A stretch of 64,000 nucleotides of DNA, from assembly GCF_010015615.1 (NCBI RefSeq), contig NW_024468935.1, positions 372,001 to 436,000 on the forward strand, read 5' to 3'. This DNA is from Cucurbitaria berberidis CBS 394.84. Its lineage: Eukaryota; Ascomycota; Dothideomycetes; Pleosporales; Cucurbitariaceae. A model generated the notes under the pieces. That model saw only the letters and a program-made list of their open reading frames with translations, made no database searches and had not been told where the DNA came from. The first letter of the stretch is position 1. Each line of letters begins with the position of its first letter. A program made the position numbers and the translations under genes. This document shows, piece by piece, positions 48,693-58,431 of this stretch.

Positions 48693-50353
48693 ATGGCGTC
48701 AAGCGTTATCATTGGGCTCAGCAGCCTTGCGGCGACCTACGTTTTTCTACGTATCCTACTTTCGTACACTCACCACGACCGGGAGCCTACAGCTGTTGCA
48801 ACCGAAATCCCGTTTCTCAGTCCATTGTTCGGCATGGCCAAGAAGGGGAAATTTTACACAGACCTTCGGTAAGTCCTGCGCATTCGAACTCAAATTGGCT
48901 CTGTTTACTAACCGCGATGCCAGCGATAAATACAACCTTCCCATCTACACCTTGAGGCTCCCCGGGTCGAGGATCTATGTCGTCAATTCCACGAATCTGA
49001 TCACTGCCATCCAACGTCAGCCGCGCGTCCTTGATTTCGCGCCTATTGAAGCAAAAGCTGCAATCAACGTAATGGGAGCGACGATGGCGGGTAAGGAGAT
49101 CCTAAATCAGGAGCGTGAAGGCGTAGGAAAGCATGCCTACGCCATCGAATTCGATAAGGCCATCCATCCCGCTGTAACTCCAGGGCCCAAGCTCGACGCC
49201 ATGAACAGGCTTTCGGTCCAGAAGGTTGCTGAATTCCTCGAAAACACGGCCTCCAGTCAGTCCCAGACCTTGAACCTGTACGGTTGGGTACGAGAGCATA
49301 TTTCCTGGGCGACGACTGAGGCTGTCTATGGCCCTCAGAACCCGTTTCGAGATTCCGAGATTCTAGATGCGTTTGGGTAAGTCTCGGGCTCGGCTCGGGC
49401 GGCGGCTTCAAGTGCTTACAATCGAATCTAGAAAGTTCGAACCTGGTATCGTAATCCTCCTACTCCAGCTGCTCCCTTCCATCCTAGCCAAAGAAAGCAT
49501 TCAAGCCCGCGAAAAGATTGTAAAGGCATTCATAGCGTACTTTGACGCCGGCGGTCACAAAAAAGGCTCAGCACTGGTTCGCGCAAGATTCCAGCACAGT
49601 GTTGACTACAATGTCTCCACCGAAGATATCGCAAGGTTTGAGCTGGGAGGTGCCGTCGCAATCCTCACCAACACCATTCCATCTGCATTCTGGACTCTCT
49701 GGCATATCATCTCGGATGCCGCAGCTCTAGAGGAATGCAGGAATGAGCTATACCGCGTATGTAAGATTCAGGACGACACGGTAACTATCGACATAACTGA
49801 GGTCAAACTTTCATGTCCTATGCTCCTTTCCACGTTGCAAGAAGTCTTGCGTATCCACGGCACGGGCACCTCCGTCAGGATAGTCCAAGAAGATCATCTT
49901 CTCGATGGTAAATATCTTCTCAAAAAGGGTGGGACCTTGATGATCCCGGGTCCTGTTCAGCACACCGCAAACTCTGTATACGGCGAGAGCGTCAACGAGT
50001 TCAACCACAAGCGCTTCGTTCGTACTAACGGCAAGCGTCTGAACCCTGTTGGATTTCGCGGTTTCGGCGGAGGCTCTACGCTCTGTCCCGGTCGTCATTT
50101 TGCGAGCACTGAGATCATTGCGTTTGTCGCCTTGATGGTGCTACGATTCAATGTCAAACCCAAGGGTGGTGTATGGGTGCGCCCCACAACACACAAAGCT
50201 GGCATGCAGGCCACAGTACCACCACCAGATGCCGATTTGGAGGTCGAAATCACGCTGCGAGAAGGTGAACTGGAAGGGAAGCGATGGAATGTAATTCTTA
50301 CAGGCTCAGATAAGGCCGTACCCATTGTAGCTGAGGATGTTGATCAAAACTAA
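48693..50353 (+). CDS. Cytochrome P450
   Basis: Second heme monooxygenase, transcribed away from the SAT4-type gene. Exons 48693-48868, 48924-49376 and 49432-50353 encode 516 residues; both introns are 55 bases with GTAAGT donors. The N-terminal anchor is SSVIIGLSSLAATYVFLRIL. The I-helix region reads GGAVAILTNTIPSAFWTLWH, with the N-T-I-P-S pattern seen in CYP7/8-like fungal enzymes. ExxR is EVLR at 347-350. The heme loop is FRGFGGGSTLCPGRHFA with Cys428. The C-terminus has a charged extension of about 30 residues. The ATG at 48693 was chosen because it opens the membrane anchor; an upstream in-frame ATG at 48567 would add 42 polar residues. Although both P450s share the same broad clan, they are too different to be recent duplicates. 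Confidence 0.9.
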
Positions 50354-52261
50354 GTCCCTCATGAGGCAGACTTTCCGAAAATAGGTAACCTTGTGCAAGG
50401 AAACGAGATAATATTGAACTTCAAAGCATGGGCTAGTTGCAGCCTTCGGGAACTTTCTTCGAATCTACTTCATTCCATGGAGGTGCGTGTATTAATGCTG
50501 ACGTGCATCCGGGCTGAGTCAAGTAAGATTGCTGACAATGTAACACAATGGAGATGACCTATCGGAGTCTCAGTAGCGTATCGGTGCCGTTGAGTGACCA
50601 TCCGGCAAAAGGGAGCCCGCCCCCACTAGCTAAGACCCCGGTTGCAACGCCACAAGCGAAGGGTCTAGCTGTTGTATAACCACACCACCCAGCTTAATCC
50701 CCGAGATTAGACTGGCATCCATGTCGTTGCTGTCCTTGTCACTGAAGCAGCATTTGAAAATGCGGCGTTGTTGCCTGCCAGCCCTTCTCCCTGTGTACTC
50801 ATGTGTGTAACAAGCCCGAGCCATTCTAATATGAGTCTCACAGCAGTATAGCCGTGTGAAGGGATAATCCAGATTCTACAAGTTGCCAAATCGAATATAA
50901 GTTCGCCTTAAGAGGCCAGAAGGCTTAATTTATCACCCGCTACCAGCTTATACTTTTCTCCTTTCATGTTACTCAGCCTTGCTCTTCTGCCCTAGAGTCT
51001 TTACCGCGTATCTCCACCTCCCGCTTCCGCATCTCCACTCCAACACCAATGAGTCCCAGACCACAACTCTTGTCCATCATTGAAGAGAGGAGACAACGGC
51101 CCAAGGTCTATATCGCTACCGGCGGGGGGTTCTGGCTACTACTCAGTCTGTTCTTTAGCCTACAGTGTCGGTGGATAGATGGCGAGTCCACTTTCATGCT
51201 AATGTGTGATACGTATACTGAACTTTCAAAGGGCTTTTTATAGTTGTGTTGGGGTATATGCTGGTGAGAGCATGGTCGGTGGAGGTACGTGTACATGTTA
51301 TATAGATTAGGGATCGCGGGACCAAAAGAACTAGTTCGCATGTGGTATAAACTGAACTTGCGCAATGGAACAGGATAAGACACTGTGCCTTGAGTCCAAC
51401 TCAGCGTGCATCACCTTGCCATCTGCTCAGCATAGTGGAGTATATTATAAAAAAAGATGTCCATCACAAAAATGAAAGAGATATATTGTGCATGCAACTA
51501 GCAAACGGTAGAAATCACTGATGTGGTGCGTAAAATATAGACCCGAAACACATTGCTGAAGAAGTAGTTGATCCTGGAGTAGCCTCTCATATCGCATCTT
51601 GTGTTAGAAAACGTCAACGTCAAATTCAGAGGCCGTAACCTCTAAACGTCTCCTACGGCCTTGAAGAAATTAAATGCATGTGCTCAATTAGTTGCATATG
51701 TAGCCCATCCTTATTACATTACGGTTACGGTTTCGTAGGTCGGAAGCGTGGTGGTTTTAAGCAAGTCGAATACGCACTTTGGGAGTTATCTTAGACAAGC
51801 CTGTTTTGCAGCGCTAAGATGCTTTAAATCTATTTACTTTGTTATAAATGTATTGCAGAGAAACTTAGGACGCCTTGATATCTGTACAAGGGAATTAGCA
51901 TTGATAGCATTTATACAAAGAGGTATAAGCTATGCGGTTTCTATCTTTAAGTTGCGGGCTCTATATTGCACAATATAGCATGCCTAACGAAATTTAGGAA
52001 ATTATGATACTATTAAGCTATCTAATAAGATAGATGGACTACAGGTCAGCTTCTAAGAGCGATAATAACAAGCCAATAGATCCTGTATCATTCATTGCTG
52101 GTACCTGCTGCTTGAGACTGCCCACTCGTGACATACTTTAGACCGCCGGCATGCTGCATTACGATCACCGAGTCTTCTTTCTGGTTAGCAGTTAGCTTGA
52201 TTGTAGTAGCAAGAAGCGTGCTGTAGCTGATATGTACCTTGTCTCGACATGCAGCATCAAC
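50354..52261. other. Gene-poor, AT-rich stretch
   Basis: Starts an approximately 4-kb compartment without an intact, confidently called gene. The part from 51.4 to 52.1 kb is clearly AT-rich with many TA steps, as left by repeat-induced point mutation, and reads as broken coding sequence. A 64-codon frame from ATG at 51049-51243 has one hydrophobic segment (GGGFWLLLSLFFSLQC) and a pyrimidine-rich leader, but no family or splice support. It is left uncalled. Confidence 0.5.
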
Positions 52262-52554
52262 CTAGCAAGGTCCACCCTCAGACTCTAGTGGACAGGTAAA
52301 ATAGCCAGTAGCCAAATTGCAGTTCCCGCGACGCCATCCGTAGCAATCAGTGTCTTATATACAGACATATTCGGTGCATGAGGCTTGGCGTTCAAAGGTG
52401 TTTACCTATTGAGAGCCAGGGTTAGTCCGGAAGGCACTGATAACAGTTGAATCGCAGCACTTGCTCCGTTCTCAGAAATACTAGATCTAGTTGTCAGGGC
52501 AGTGATGAGAGGAAGTAAGGCGACGAAAGCTGCCAGGACACTGGATGTCTTCAT
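52262..52554 (-). pseudogene. Small secreted cysteine-rich protein locus, apparently broken
   Basis: ATG at 52554-52552 opens a frame with a clear signal peptide (MKTSSVLAAFVALLPLITAL) that stops after about 50 codons. A second segment downstream, in another frame, reads like a cysteine-rich mature domain: SCTEYVCI, a TAA stop, then DTDCYGWRRGNC, LATGYFTC and a final Cys before TAG at 52262-52264. The only splice that joins the two frames needs a 32-base intron (donor GTGCCT, branch CTAAC, acceptor ATAG), shorter than any other here, and the internal TAA would remain. I read it as a decayed effector-like gene. If the TAA came from CAA, it is again a C-to-T change. No named family is recognised. 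Confidence 0.45.
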
Positions 52555-53845
52555 GATGTCTTGTGAAGGTTGGAATATTGAAATCTACCTTCAGATTGAC
52601 TGCAAAGGCGTGGGATTAAATACATTTTGCTAGGACTGTATAGTATGTCATGTCGATGGTTTCTCTTGCACCATTAGCCACAGCCGAAGCACCTCAGTCC
52701 GATCGGCTACCCACTTCTGCGATCTTGAGAGATAAGAAGCACGATGACGTTCGAAGGACATGCATGAAGGACAGAGCATTCCAACAACGGAGAGTAGTAA
52801 TGTTGAAGGGCATGCCGGGCTTACGCAGATAACTGAGGTTAAGGAAGGACAGCTTCCGAAAGGACAGCCAAGGAAGGCATAAGCAACTTGGATAACAGAC
52901 GAAAGGGCTGAACCCATTAGACAGTAGGGATATCTGTACAGAGTAGGTAATATGGAGGATTAGCGTCTCAGAGAACTATCTCATAGTGTGTGATGACCCT
53001 GGAACGGACAGGGCATTGATGCTATATCGCGATCGAAAGCTGAGAGGGGGCCCGGCCCCAAGTGCACCTAAGTCGCATGAAGTTCACACACTGGAAACCG
53101 ATATTTCTCGTACCAATTACCCCATACATATTGTGCAACTTTTACAATATGGCCAGTGTTGAGGCATATATCTACATTCTTTCGATGTACTCATCAAAGT
53201 TCCCTGCTCAACAATTTTAATGTATATTTTAGAAGATTCTCATGCGTTCAATCTGGCGCGAATGTTAATGAATTATTCCTCGAAACGTTGACGCTTGTCC
53301 AGAGAAGCAGCTCTGTAAAGTTATAACCCTCGACTAGCTGCATTACCCACGGCCGACACTTGCTCCATATTGGTAGTACTGTAGGTTCCTTCTTAATCTG
53401 CTCAGATAGACACCTGTTTAAGCCTTTGCATCTCCCTTTACGCACGTGGGTATCCTTATTGCTTTTGCGTGTGAAGACGGCAGCGCAGAACAGACATCTT
53501 GTTCCATTCAAGCGCGCTCGAATACAATGCCTGTAGTTCTCCAACGAGGAAAACCGTCGCCCTCCGCATCCGTGTTGGTAACATCAATAGCTACTGCTGT
53601 TTATCTCTAACTTGCTTACACTAAGCGATTGCTGCTCGCTGGTCTCTATAGCACCAGGAGGACGAGATGCCGATATATTCAGGCAATTGCCGTAGCCAAA
53701 TATTTCGCCAATGGCTACATGAGGTGGCTAAATTTGAGTTGGCCCAAATGTCCCCCCCATAAGCTACCTCTTAATGCAGCTTTACCACATAGCGTCTGGC
53801 TTAACGAATGCGAATATCATTTACGGCCCGGTAGTATGCTATCGC
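52555..53845. other. Gene-poor stretch with zinc-finger-like relic
   Basis: Mostly short frames. On the minus strand at about 53570-53390, the text CGGRRFSSLENYRHC followed by CLFCAAVFTRKSNKDTH and GRC resembles two C2H2 fingers, but there is no ATG and no continuation. It could be a piece of a decayed regulator. No intact gene. Confidence 0.4.
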
Positions 53846-54427
53846 ATGCAGAGGTTTCATTGCCGCTCTCTCTCCCTCGGTCGCCACTCTGTCGGCTGCA
53901 ACCCCTTTGCCTCATAACCCAACTATCGATGTAGCTCTTATTTCCCGGGCAGAGATAGTTACAGTATCTTGCCCCGCGGTGAACAACGCTAGGGCAGTAA
54001 CATATTCCAAAAGTAATATCAAAGACGCCTACATTAGTTGTACCGGCTCTTGCTACCTCCTTCCCAATCCTGCTACAAGTTCCAATAGTATGTACCAAGA
54101 TACCCCTTGTACTGTCTTGTTTACCGCTAGGCCAACACAGCTGCTCACTCAAGATAGGAGTTAATTACCCTTATTACTACGGCAACTACCAGAACATCCC
54201 CTTACCAAATGACTATAACCCGACCATCACGATCCTGCGTGGTAAAGTTGGATTCAGTAACGGGTCTCAGCCAGGGCCTGATCGGGTAAATATATCTATA
54301 CTGTTGTCCTTTTCTTCGACTCATTGTGTCACAGGTCATTTTCGCTCGTAAGAGCTCTGGTACAGAGTTCGTGTACTGCTTTACCGTCTACCACCAAGAC
54401 AACGGAAATTTTGCACAGTGCACATGA
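53846..54427 (+). pseudogene. Secreted RNase N1/T1-family protein, frameshifted in the signal peptide
   Basis: Guanyl-specific-ribonuclease-fold small secreted protein. Coding blocks 53846-54091, 54141-54285 and 54335-54427 are joined by two 49-base introns in correct phases. The last block ends FAQCT then TGA, the family terminus. NYPYYYGNYQNI aligns residue for residue with the YPHxYNNYEGF block of RNase T1, and PGPDR with its PGADR. Tyr38 and Arg77 equivalents are kept; His40 is replaced by Tyr, and the Glu58 equivalent is not visible, so activity on RNA would be impaired or lost. Five to six cysteines are present. The ATG at 53846 and the hydrophobic signal region lie in different frames, offset by one base at the T run 53855-53857, so the gene is probably null, unless another start or an assembly error is involved. 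Catalytically dead RNase-like secreted proteins are known effectors in powdery mildews. Confidence 0.6.
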
Positions 54428-54684
54428 TTCAGAATGTGCGAATTGAACTGACGAGCTCGCGCATTGTGCGTTACGGGAGATTCGCGCCTTTATTATAATC
54501 AAGTTCGCCGCGGTTATAGTTATATTGGAGGCTCTGAAGCAAATGGTCTCCAAAAGTCTCTAACAATCGTTATATGCGTTAGAAGTCAGTATAGCGTAGG
54601 CAACATGCACATGTTTTACATATGTCGGATCAATTAAAGCGAATTCTTTCAGTCGATCATAATCATCTTATTACAATAGAGTGT

Positions 54685-55539
54685 TCATGTTCTTGCCGCG
54701 TCTGCGATACCAATTTTAGTGGGTTCTTGTACGCACTCGAACACCTCTTGGAAGACATTTAGGTTTCGCTGACCAGACGGACCGGCGGCGTAGACCGCAA
54801 AAACCACCCTCTCGAACCAGCCTGTGAACTCCTCCATTGCAATTGCATCTCTCATCTCTCTCGCTACAGCTCTCGGCGGGCAGCCATACGCCCCGCATCC
54901 CATCGCGCCCAGTACCAAGCTTGTGACACCATTGGTTACAGCCACACGCAGCGTGAGCAGGATCTTCTCTTTCAAGTTCGTCAACTCAGCCTTATCGGCG
55001 AAGCACTCTCCGTCCTCGGCGATCTTAGGAAATCGCGGAGCTGCGACCGTGATGACAGCTAGTACATGGCGTTGTTCCTCCGGCAACTCGACAACATTGT
55101 TGTTCAGCGTGTCCTTGAACACGACAACATTGGGGGAAATAATCCCTGCACAAGACCCAGGGCCGGTGTTTGGCCATGGATACCATTCCGGTTTGAGAGT
55201 CGCATACAGCGTCGAGGAGTAGCACAATGCTTCCTCTTGAGTCGCCGAGAGTGTATAGCGCCAGCCGCCTCCAGGCTCCTGGTCGCTCGCTAGGTTCAAC
55301 ACACCTACTTTGCCTGTGCTGGGTTTGAGATTCCGCGCAAGGTCAAAAGAGTCGGCGTTGTGAACTTCTATTGGCTTTAGGCTTAGATTTGGGTATCCAG
55401 TATGTTGCTTGTTCAATGGAGGTAGTTGCGAAGGGATGAAACTGCTAGCAAGCGAACCGCCGGGGGTTGATGCGGCAATATTGACAGAACGCGAGATGGT
55501 GTCTTCGCAGACTTTGCGACGTGTGGCTAAATCTATCAT
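54685..55539 (-). CDS. Microbial-type poly(ADP-ribose) glycohydrolase (PARG)
   Basis: Macrodomain enzyme of the TIGR02452/PF10021 family, expected to remove ADP-ribose chains from proteins. Single exon, 284 residues, from ATG 55539-55537. The family block VGVLNLASDQEPGGGW (GGGW at 90-93) is followed by ATQEEALC with the catalytic Glu pair at about 102-103. SSTLYATLKPEWYP, VITVAAPRFPKI and VLGAMGCGAYGCPP complete the ADP-ribose pocket. All key motifs are present. A TTG codon upstream was not used. Fungal genomes often carry several copies of this family in variable regions; here the gene borders the AT-rich compartment on one side and an unknown gene on the other. A role in DNA-damage response or in defence is inference. 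Confidence 0.88.
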   Translation of the reverse strand: MIDLATRRKVCEDTISRSVNIAASTPGGSLASSFIPSQLPPLNKQHTGYPNLSLKPIEVHNADSFDLARNLKPSTGKVGVLNLASDQEPGGGWRYTLSATQEEALCYSSTLYATLKPEWYPWPNTGPGSCAGIISPNVVVFKDTLNNNVVELPEEQRHVLAVITVAAPRFPKIAEDGECFADKAELTNLKEKILLTLRVAVTNGVTSLVLGAMGCGAYGCPPRAVAREMRDAIAMEEFTGWFERVVFAVYAAGPSGQRNLNVFQEVFECVQEPTKIGIADAART

Positions 55540-55967
55540 ATCAAAAGGTTGTCGTGGTGACAAGGAAAGAAGGAAGCATCAGGTCCATGCCGGAGGCGGA
55601 AGCTCCATTTTGCAGATGCGCAAGACAGCTGCCTAGATATTAGAGCTAAGCCTCAAATTGTCTTAGTAAGTATTTAATATAGCGTATTATAACTTAGAGG
55701 CTAGCTGGCTGTGAGGTGCAGCCTATTATAGCTATAGACCTAACGCTAAGAGAAGCTAAGACGGCTAGAAGCATTCTGTCATGCTTAATTGGACTAAGCA
55801 CTAAACTATCTGTCTACTTCACTAGCCTTGCGTTCTACAGTTGCTCAACAAGCCACTTGTACGACTTATAGTATTGAGTATCTCCCTTTCTCTATAAGTA
55901 ATCATGCTTTGTACACTAGGTAATCATGGACAAGTGCGCATGTAATCATGAGCAGCAGTCCCGTCTC
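55540..55967. other. Intergenic, AT-rich
   Basis: About 430 bases with many TA steps between the PARG gene start and the end of the next minus-strand gene. No gene is supported. Confidence 0.5.
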
Positions 55968-57212
55968 TCAGGTGATGGTGAAGGTACCAAAAATACTCGA
56001 AACAAAGTCTGCAATAAATTCCTGTCCATACATGTTAGCCAGCTAGTAACTTCTGAGATTTCAGTCTGGAATAACTCACCGAATGTTCCGACATCGCAGA
56101 TTCGAACGCCTCCCAGCCGACCTTTCCGTCATTGCCTAGCCCCTCAATCGTGGCTACCAGATCTGTTCTGCTTTCGCGCTGTACTTGCTGGGCCAACTTT
56201 ACCAGAGCCACAAGCTTTACCGTAGGGATGAAAAGCACAGATATGTCGTCAGTATGTTTTGGCAGCGACGGTAGGGCTATACGGTAGCTCTCGCGGAATG
56301 GATTCGCCGTCAGCCTATCCGCCTCGATGGGACATTCTGATAGGACGTCCACAATGTCTATCGACAATTCGCTCTCGTCCTCTGCAACGACTACCTGCTG
56401 GCCTGTTTCATCTTCAGAGTCGCGTCCTTCATTGGATTCGTACCACATGAATCGAGGAACCGGTATTGTTGTGTCATGGCCCGTGCTAGTGCTGTCGGGA
56501 ACAGCAAGGCTCCGAAATAGCCGTCTGCGGAAGTCCCCAGCGTCCTTACCGCGGAGCGCAATGTAACTACCACTATGCGGCCCCCAATTTCCCGAATAAT
56601 ATCTGTGCCTGGCCCCCGAGAACCTGGGGCCGTATCGTGGGGCAGGACTCAGAGTCAGCAGACAAACTGCGCGCACGAAACCATCTTCATCAATCTGAAG
56701 CTGTCCTGAGCCACCGTATGACTTCGGGAACGGGTAGAATGCATGCGAGCTGCAGATGTTGAAAAGCAACGCAGGGCCGTTCAGCGATTCGTCAACTTCC
56801 AATCCCGAGAGTCTCTCTGTAATCAGGCGATTGAACATCACCTCGGAAAGATCTGCATCCATGTCAGCCTTTGGTTCGGAGCATCCAATCACGGGCTGCA
56901 ATAACTTGCATCCTGTATTTGGGTCACGTAGTCGTTGGAACGACTGTCTAATATCTTCTATCACGCCAGGCTGATCAGACCGTCTGACGCTAGTGAGTTT
57001 CTCAGACAACTCCTCTGTGTATCTCTGGTAAACGCCATCTAGACTGAGTTAGAATGAGGTCGCATGAATTCATTAGTGTACACCTCACCTTGGCTCATGA
57101 GACCTCTCTCCAGGAAGTCCTGGACTCTTTCTCTGGAAACCCTACAGCGTTCGTTAAGTCCATACTTCTCAAAGCTATCGGAGCTTATAACGCAGTCTGG
57201 CTCAACCTCCAT
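55968..57212 (-). CDS. Conserved-looking fungal protein of unknown function
   Basis: Exons 57212-57089, 57038-56080 and 56021-55968 encode 378 residues. The introns (50 and 58 bases) have GTGAG donors, CTAAC branch sites and TAG/CAG acceptors, and phases agree. I do not recognise the family. The first 40 residues contain CRVSRERVQDFLERGL, a predicted helix. The middle has LLFNICSSHAFYPFPKSYGG, SGQLQIDEDGFVRAVCLLTL and RHRYYSGNWGPHSGSY. An acidic stretch (EDETGQQVVVAEDESELSID) follows. The C-terminus carries GNDGKVGWEAFESAM, which looks like a degenerate EF-hand loop, and QIDEDGFVRAV may be another, so calcium binding is possible but unproven. No signal peptide or membrane helix. It lies between PARG and a small secreted protein. 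Confidence 0.65.
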
Positions 57213-57768
57213 AATTGTGATGTTGATGTTCTGACGTAGGGGTATGCTTGCGTTTACGTGAATTCTTGCTGTTAACGCTGCCTAAATACAGTCCCTCGAT
57301 AAGTGGGGCTACCCGTCACGTGGTGATATGACGTTCCACGGTAATGAGGCTGAAACGGCAGATCCTCAGGACTCCACATGTGATCGGACTCCGAAGATGA
57401 TCTTCCAAAAATTACGTACAATCTCACGTCAGATCCGTATTCGAATATGGTATTCTATCCATTCTTTTCTAATCTCACATCAGATGGGGCTTAATAAACT
57501 TTACTTGATGCGTTTATGATATTCCTGTATTACTTCAAACATCTAGGATGATAATCCTTAAAACTATTAATTCTCGGGGATTTATCAGTTTCCTAAAGGG
57601 AGAAAGAGGGCTGTTCTGGGGTCCATCTAACGATTATAAAAAGGGTAACCTCTTGCTTCTATTCTCTGTACCATCCGCATCAACACAGTATCATACATCA
57701 TTATATCCTGTCTCCAGTTCTTTTTCTAAGCATACCAATTTCGCATCCCAAGTCGAACCTCTTCCAAA
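57213..57768. promoter_or_regulatory. Divergent promoter region with TATA box
   Basis: Separates the unknown gene (-) and the small secreted protein (+). TATAAAAAGG at 57635-57644 lies about 125 bases upstream of the ATG at 57769 and is followed by a CT-rich leader, a plausible core promoter for a highly expressed secreted protein. The left part is AT-rich without frames of note. Confidence 0.5.
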
Positions 57769-58431
57769 ATGAAGTTTCAGACTCCTCTACTCCTCCTGGC
57801 GAGCCTCCTCTCCTACGTCTCAGCTGAGGCGTTCGATGCTGGCCCAGCCCTTGAAGCTCGCTCCCACCCCCGCGACTTTGTTGCGGAAATACAAGACTTC
57901 GACCTTTCCAAGCGAGCAGCTCCCCCAGTGCCCAGTGGCAAGGACGCCACCAAGCTGCACGTATGGATTCGCACGGATGAGCGCCCGATTACCTACGACG
58001 ACCGCAGCGGTGCGAAACACGAGGGCCTCAACCAGCTAATCAAGGACACGGGCGGTCGCCACAAGGACGTCGTCGTCGGCAACAGCAAGGGCTACTTCGA
58101 GTACGGGCTTCAGTTCAACGATAAGAGCTGGCAAACGAAGCCAAATGGCGACGGTGCCCCGGTGAGCGAATACGATGGCGACTACATAGAGGTGAAAGGT
58201 GGCCATGAATCATACGAGTACAAGGGGCAGGTAAAAGATGGGAGGAAGACCCTCAAGTCCATTGCTACTATGGGTAAGCAATCTCTTCCCGGCTGAAGCA
58301 TAGCACAATGATGTCCAGAGCGCTAATGAATGTGGTGTATAGCCGAGACTGAGATCAAAGGAAAAACCTACAACCATGTGTCGTACAACTGTGCGACCTT
58401 CGCGACGAACCTTGCGAAGCAGCTTGTGTAA
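57769..58431 (+). CDS. Small secreted protein with Kex2-like site and NC-F motif
   Basis: Exons 57769-58273 and 58343-58431 encode 197 residues; the intron is 69 bases, phase 1. Residues 1-19 (MKFQTPLLLLASLLSYVSA) form a signal peptide. A propeptide of about 30 residues ends at SKR (Lys48-Arg49), a Kex2-type cleavage site, followed by a Pro-rich AAPPVPSG. The mature part has KLHVWIRTDERPITYDD and DVVVGNSKGYFEYGL. The end, KTYNHVSYNCATFATNLAKQ, with Cys185, resembles the NC-x-x-F block of LRAT/NlpC-P60-like papain-fold proteins, where the Cys is the nucleophile; His180 nearby and the His in KLHVW could be partners. This likeness is weak and by eye. Only one Cys is in the mature part, unusual for an effector but fitting a catalytic role. 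No homologue is named. Confidence 0.7.

Noticed and set aside
51049..51243. 64-codon frame with a hydrophobic segment
   Set aside because: Could be a tiny membrane protein, but there is no splice, family or promoter evidence beyond a CT-rich leader.
52648..52917. Cys-rich minus-strand frame of 89 codons
   Set aside because: Contains a short DNA repeat (AAGGACAGC), has no convincing signal peptide, and the plus strand is equally open.
53248..53570. Zinc-finger-like minus-strand frame
   Set aside because: Finger-like Cys/His spacing is visible, but there is no ATG or flanking exon, so it is mentioned only as a relic.
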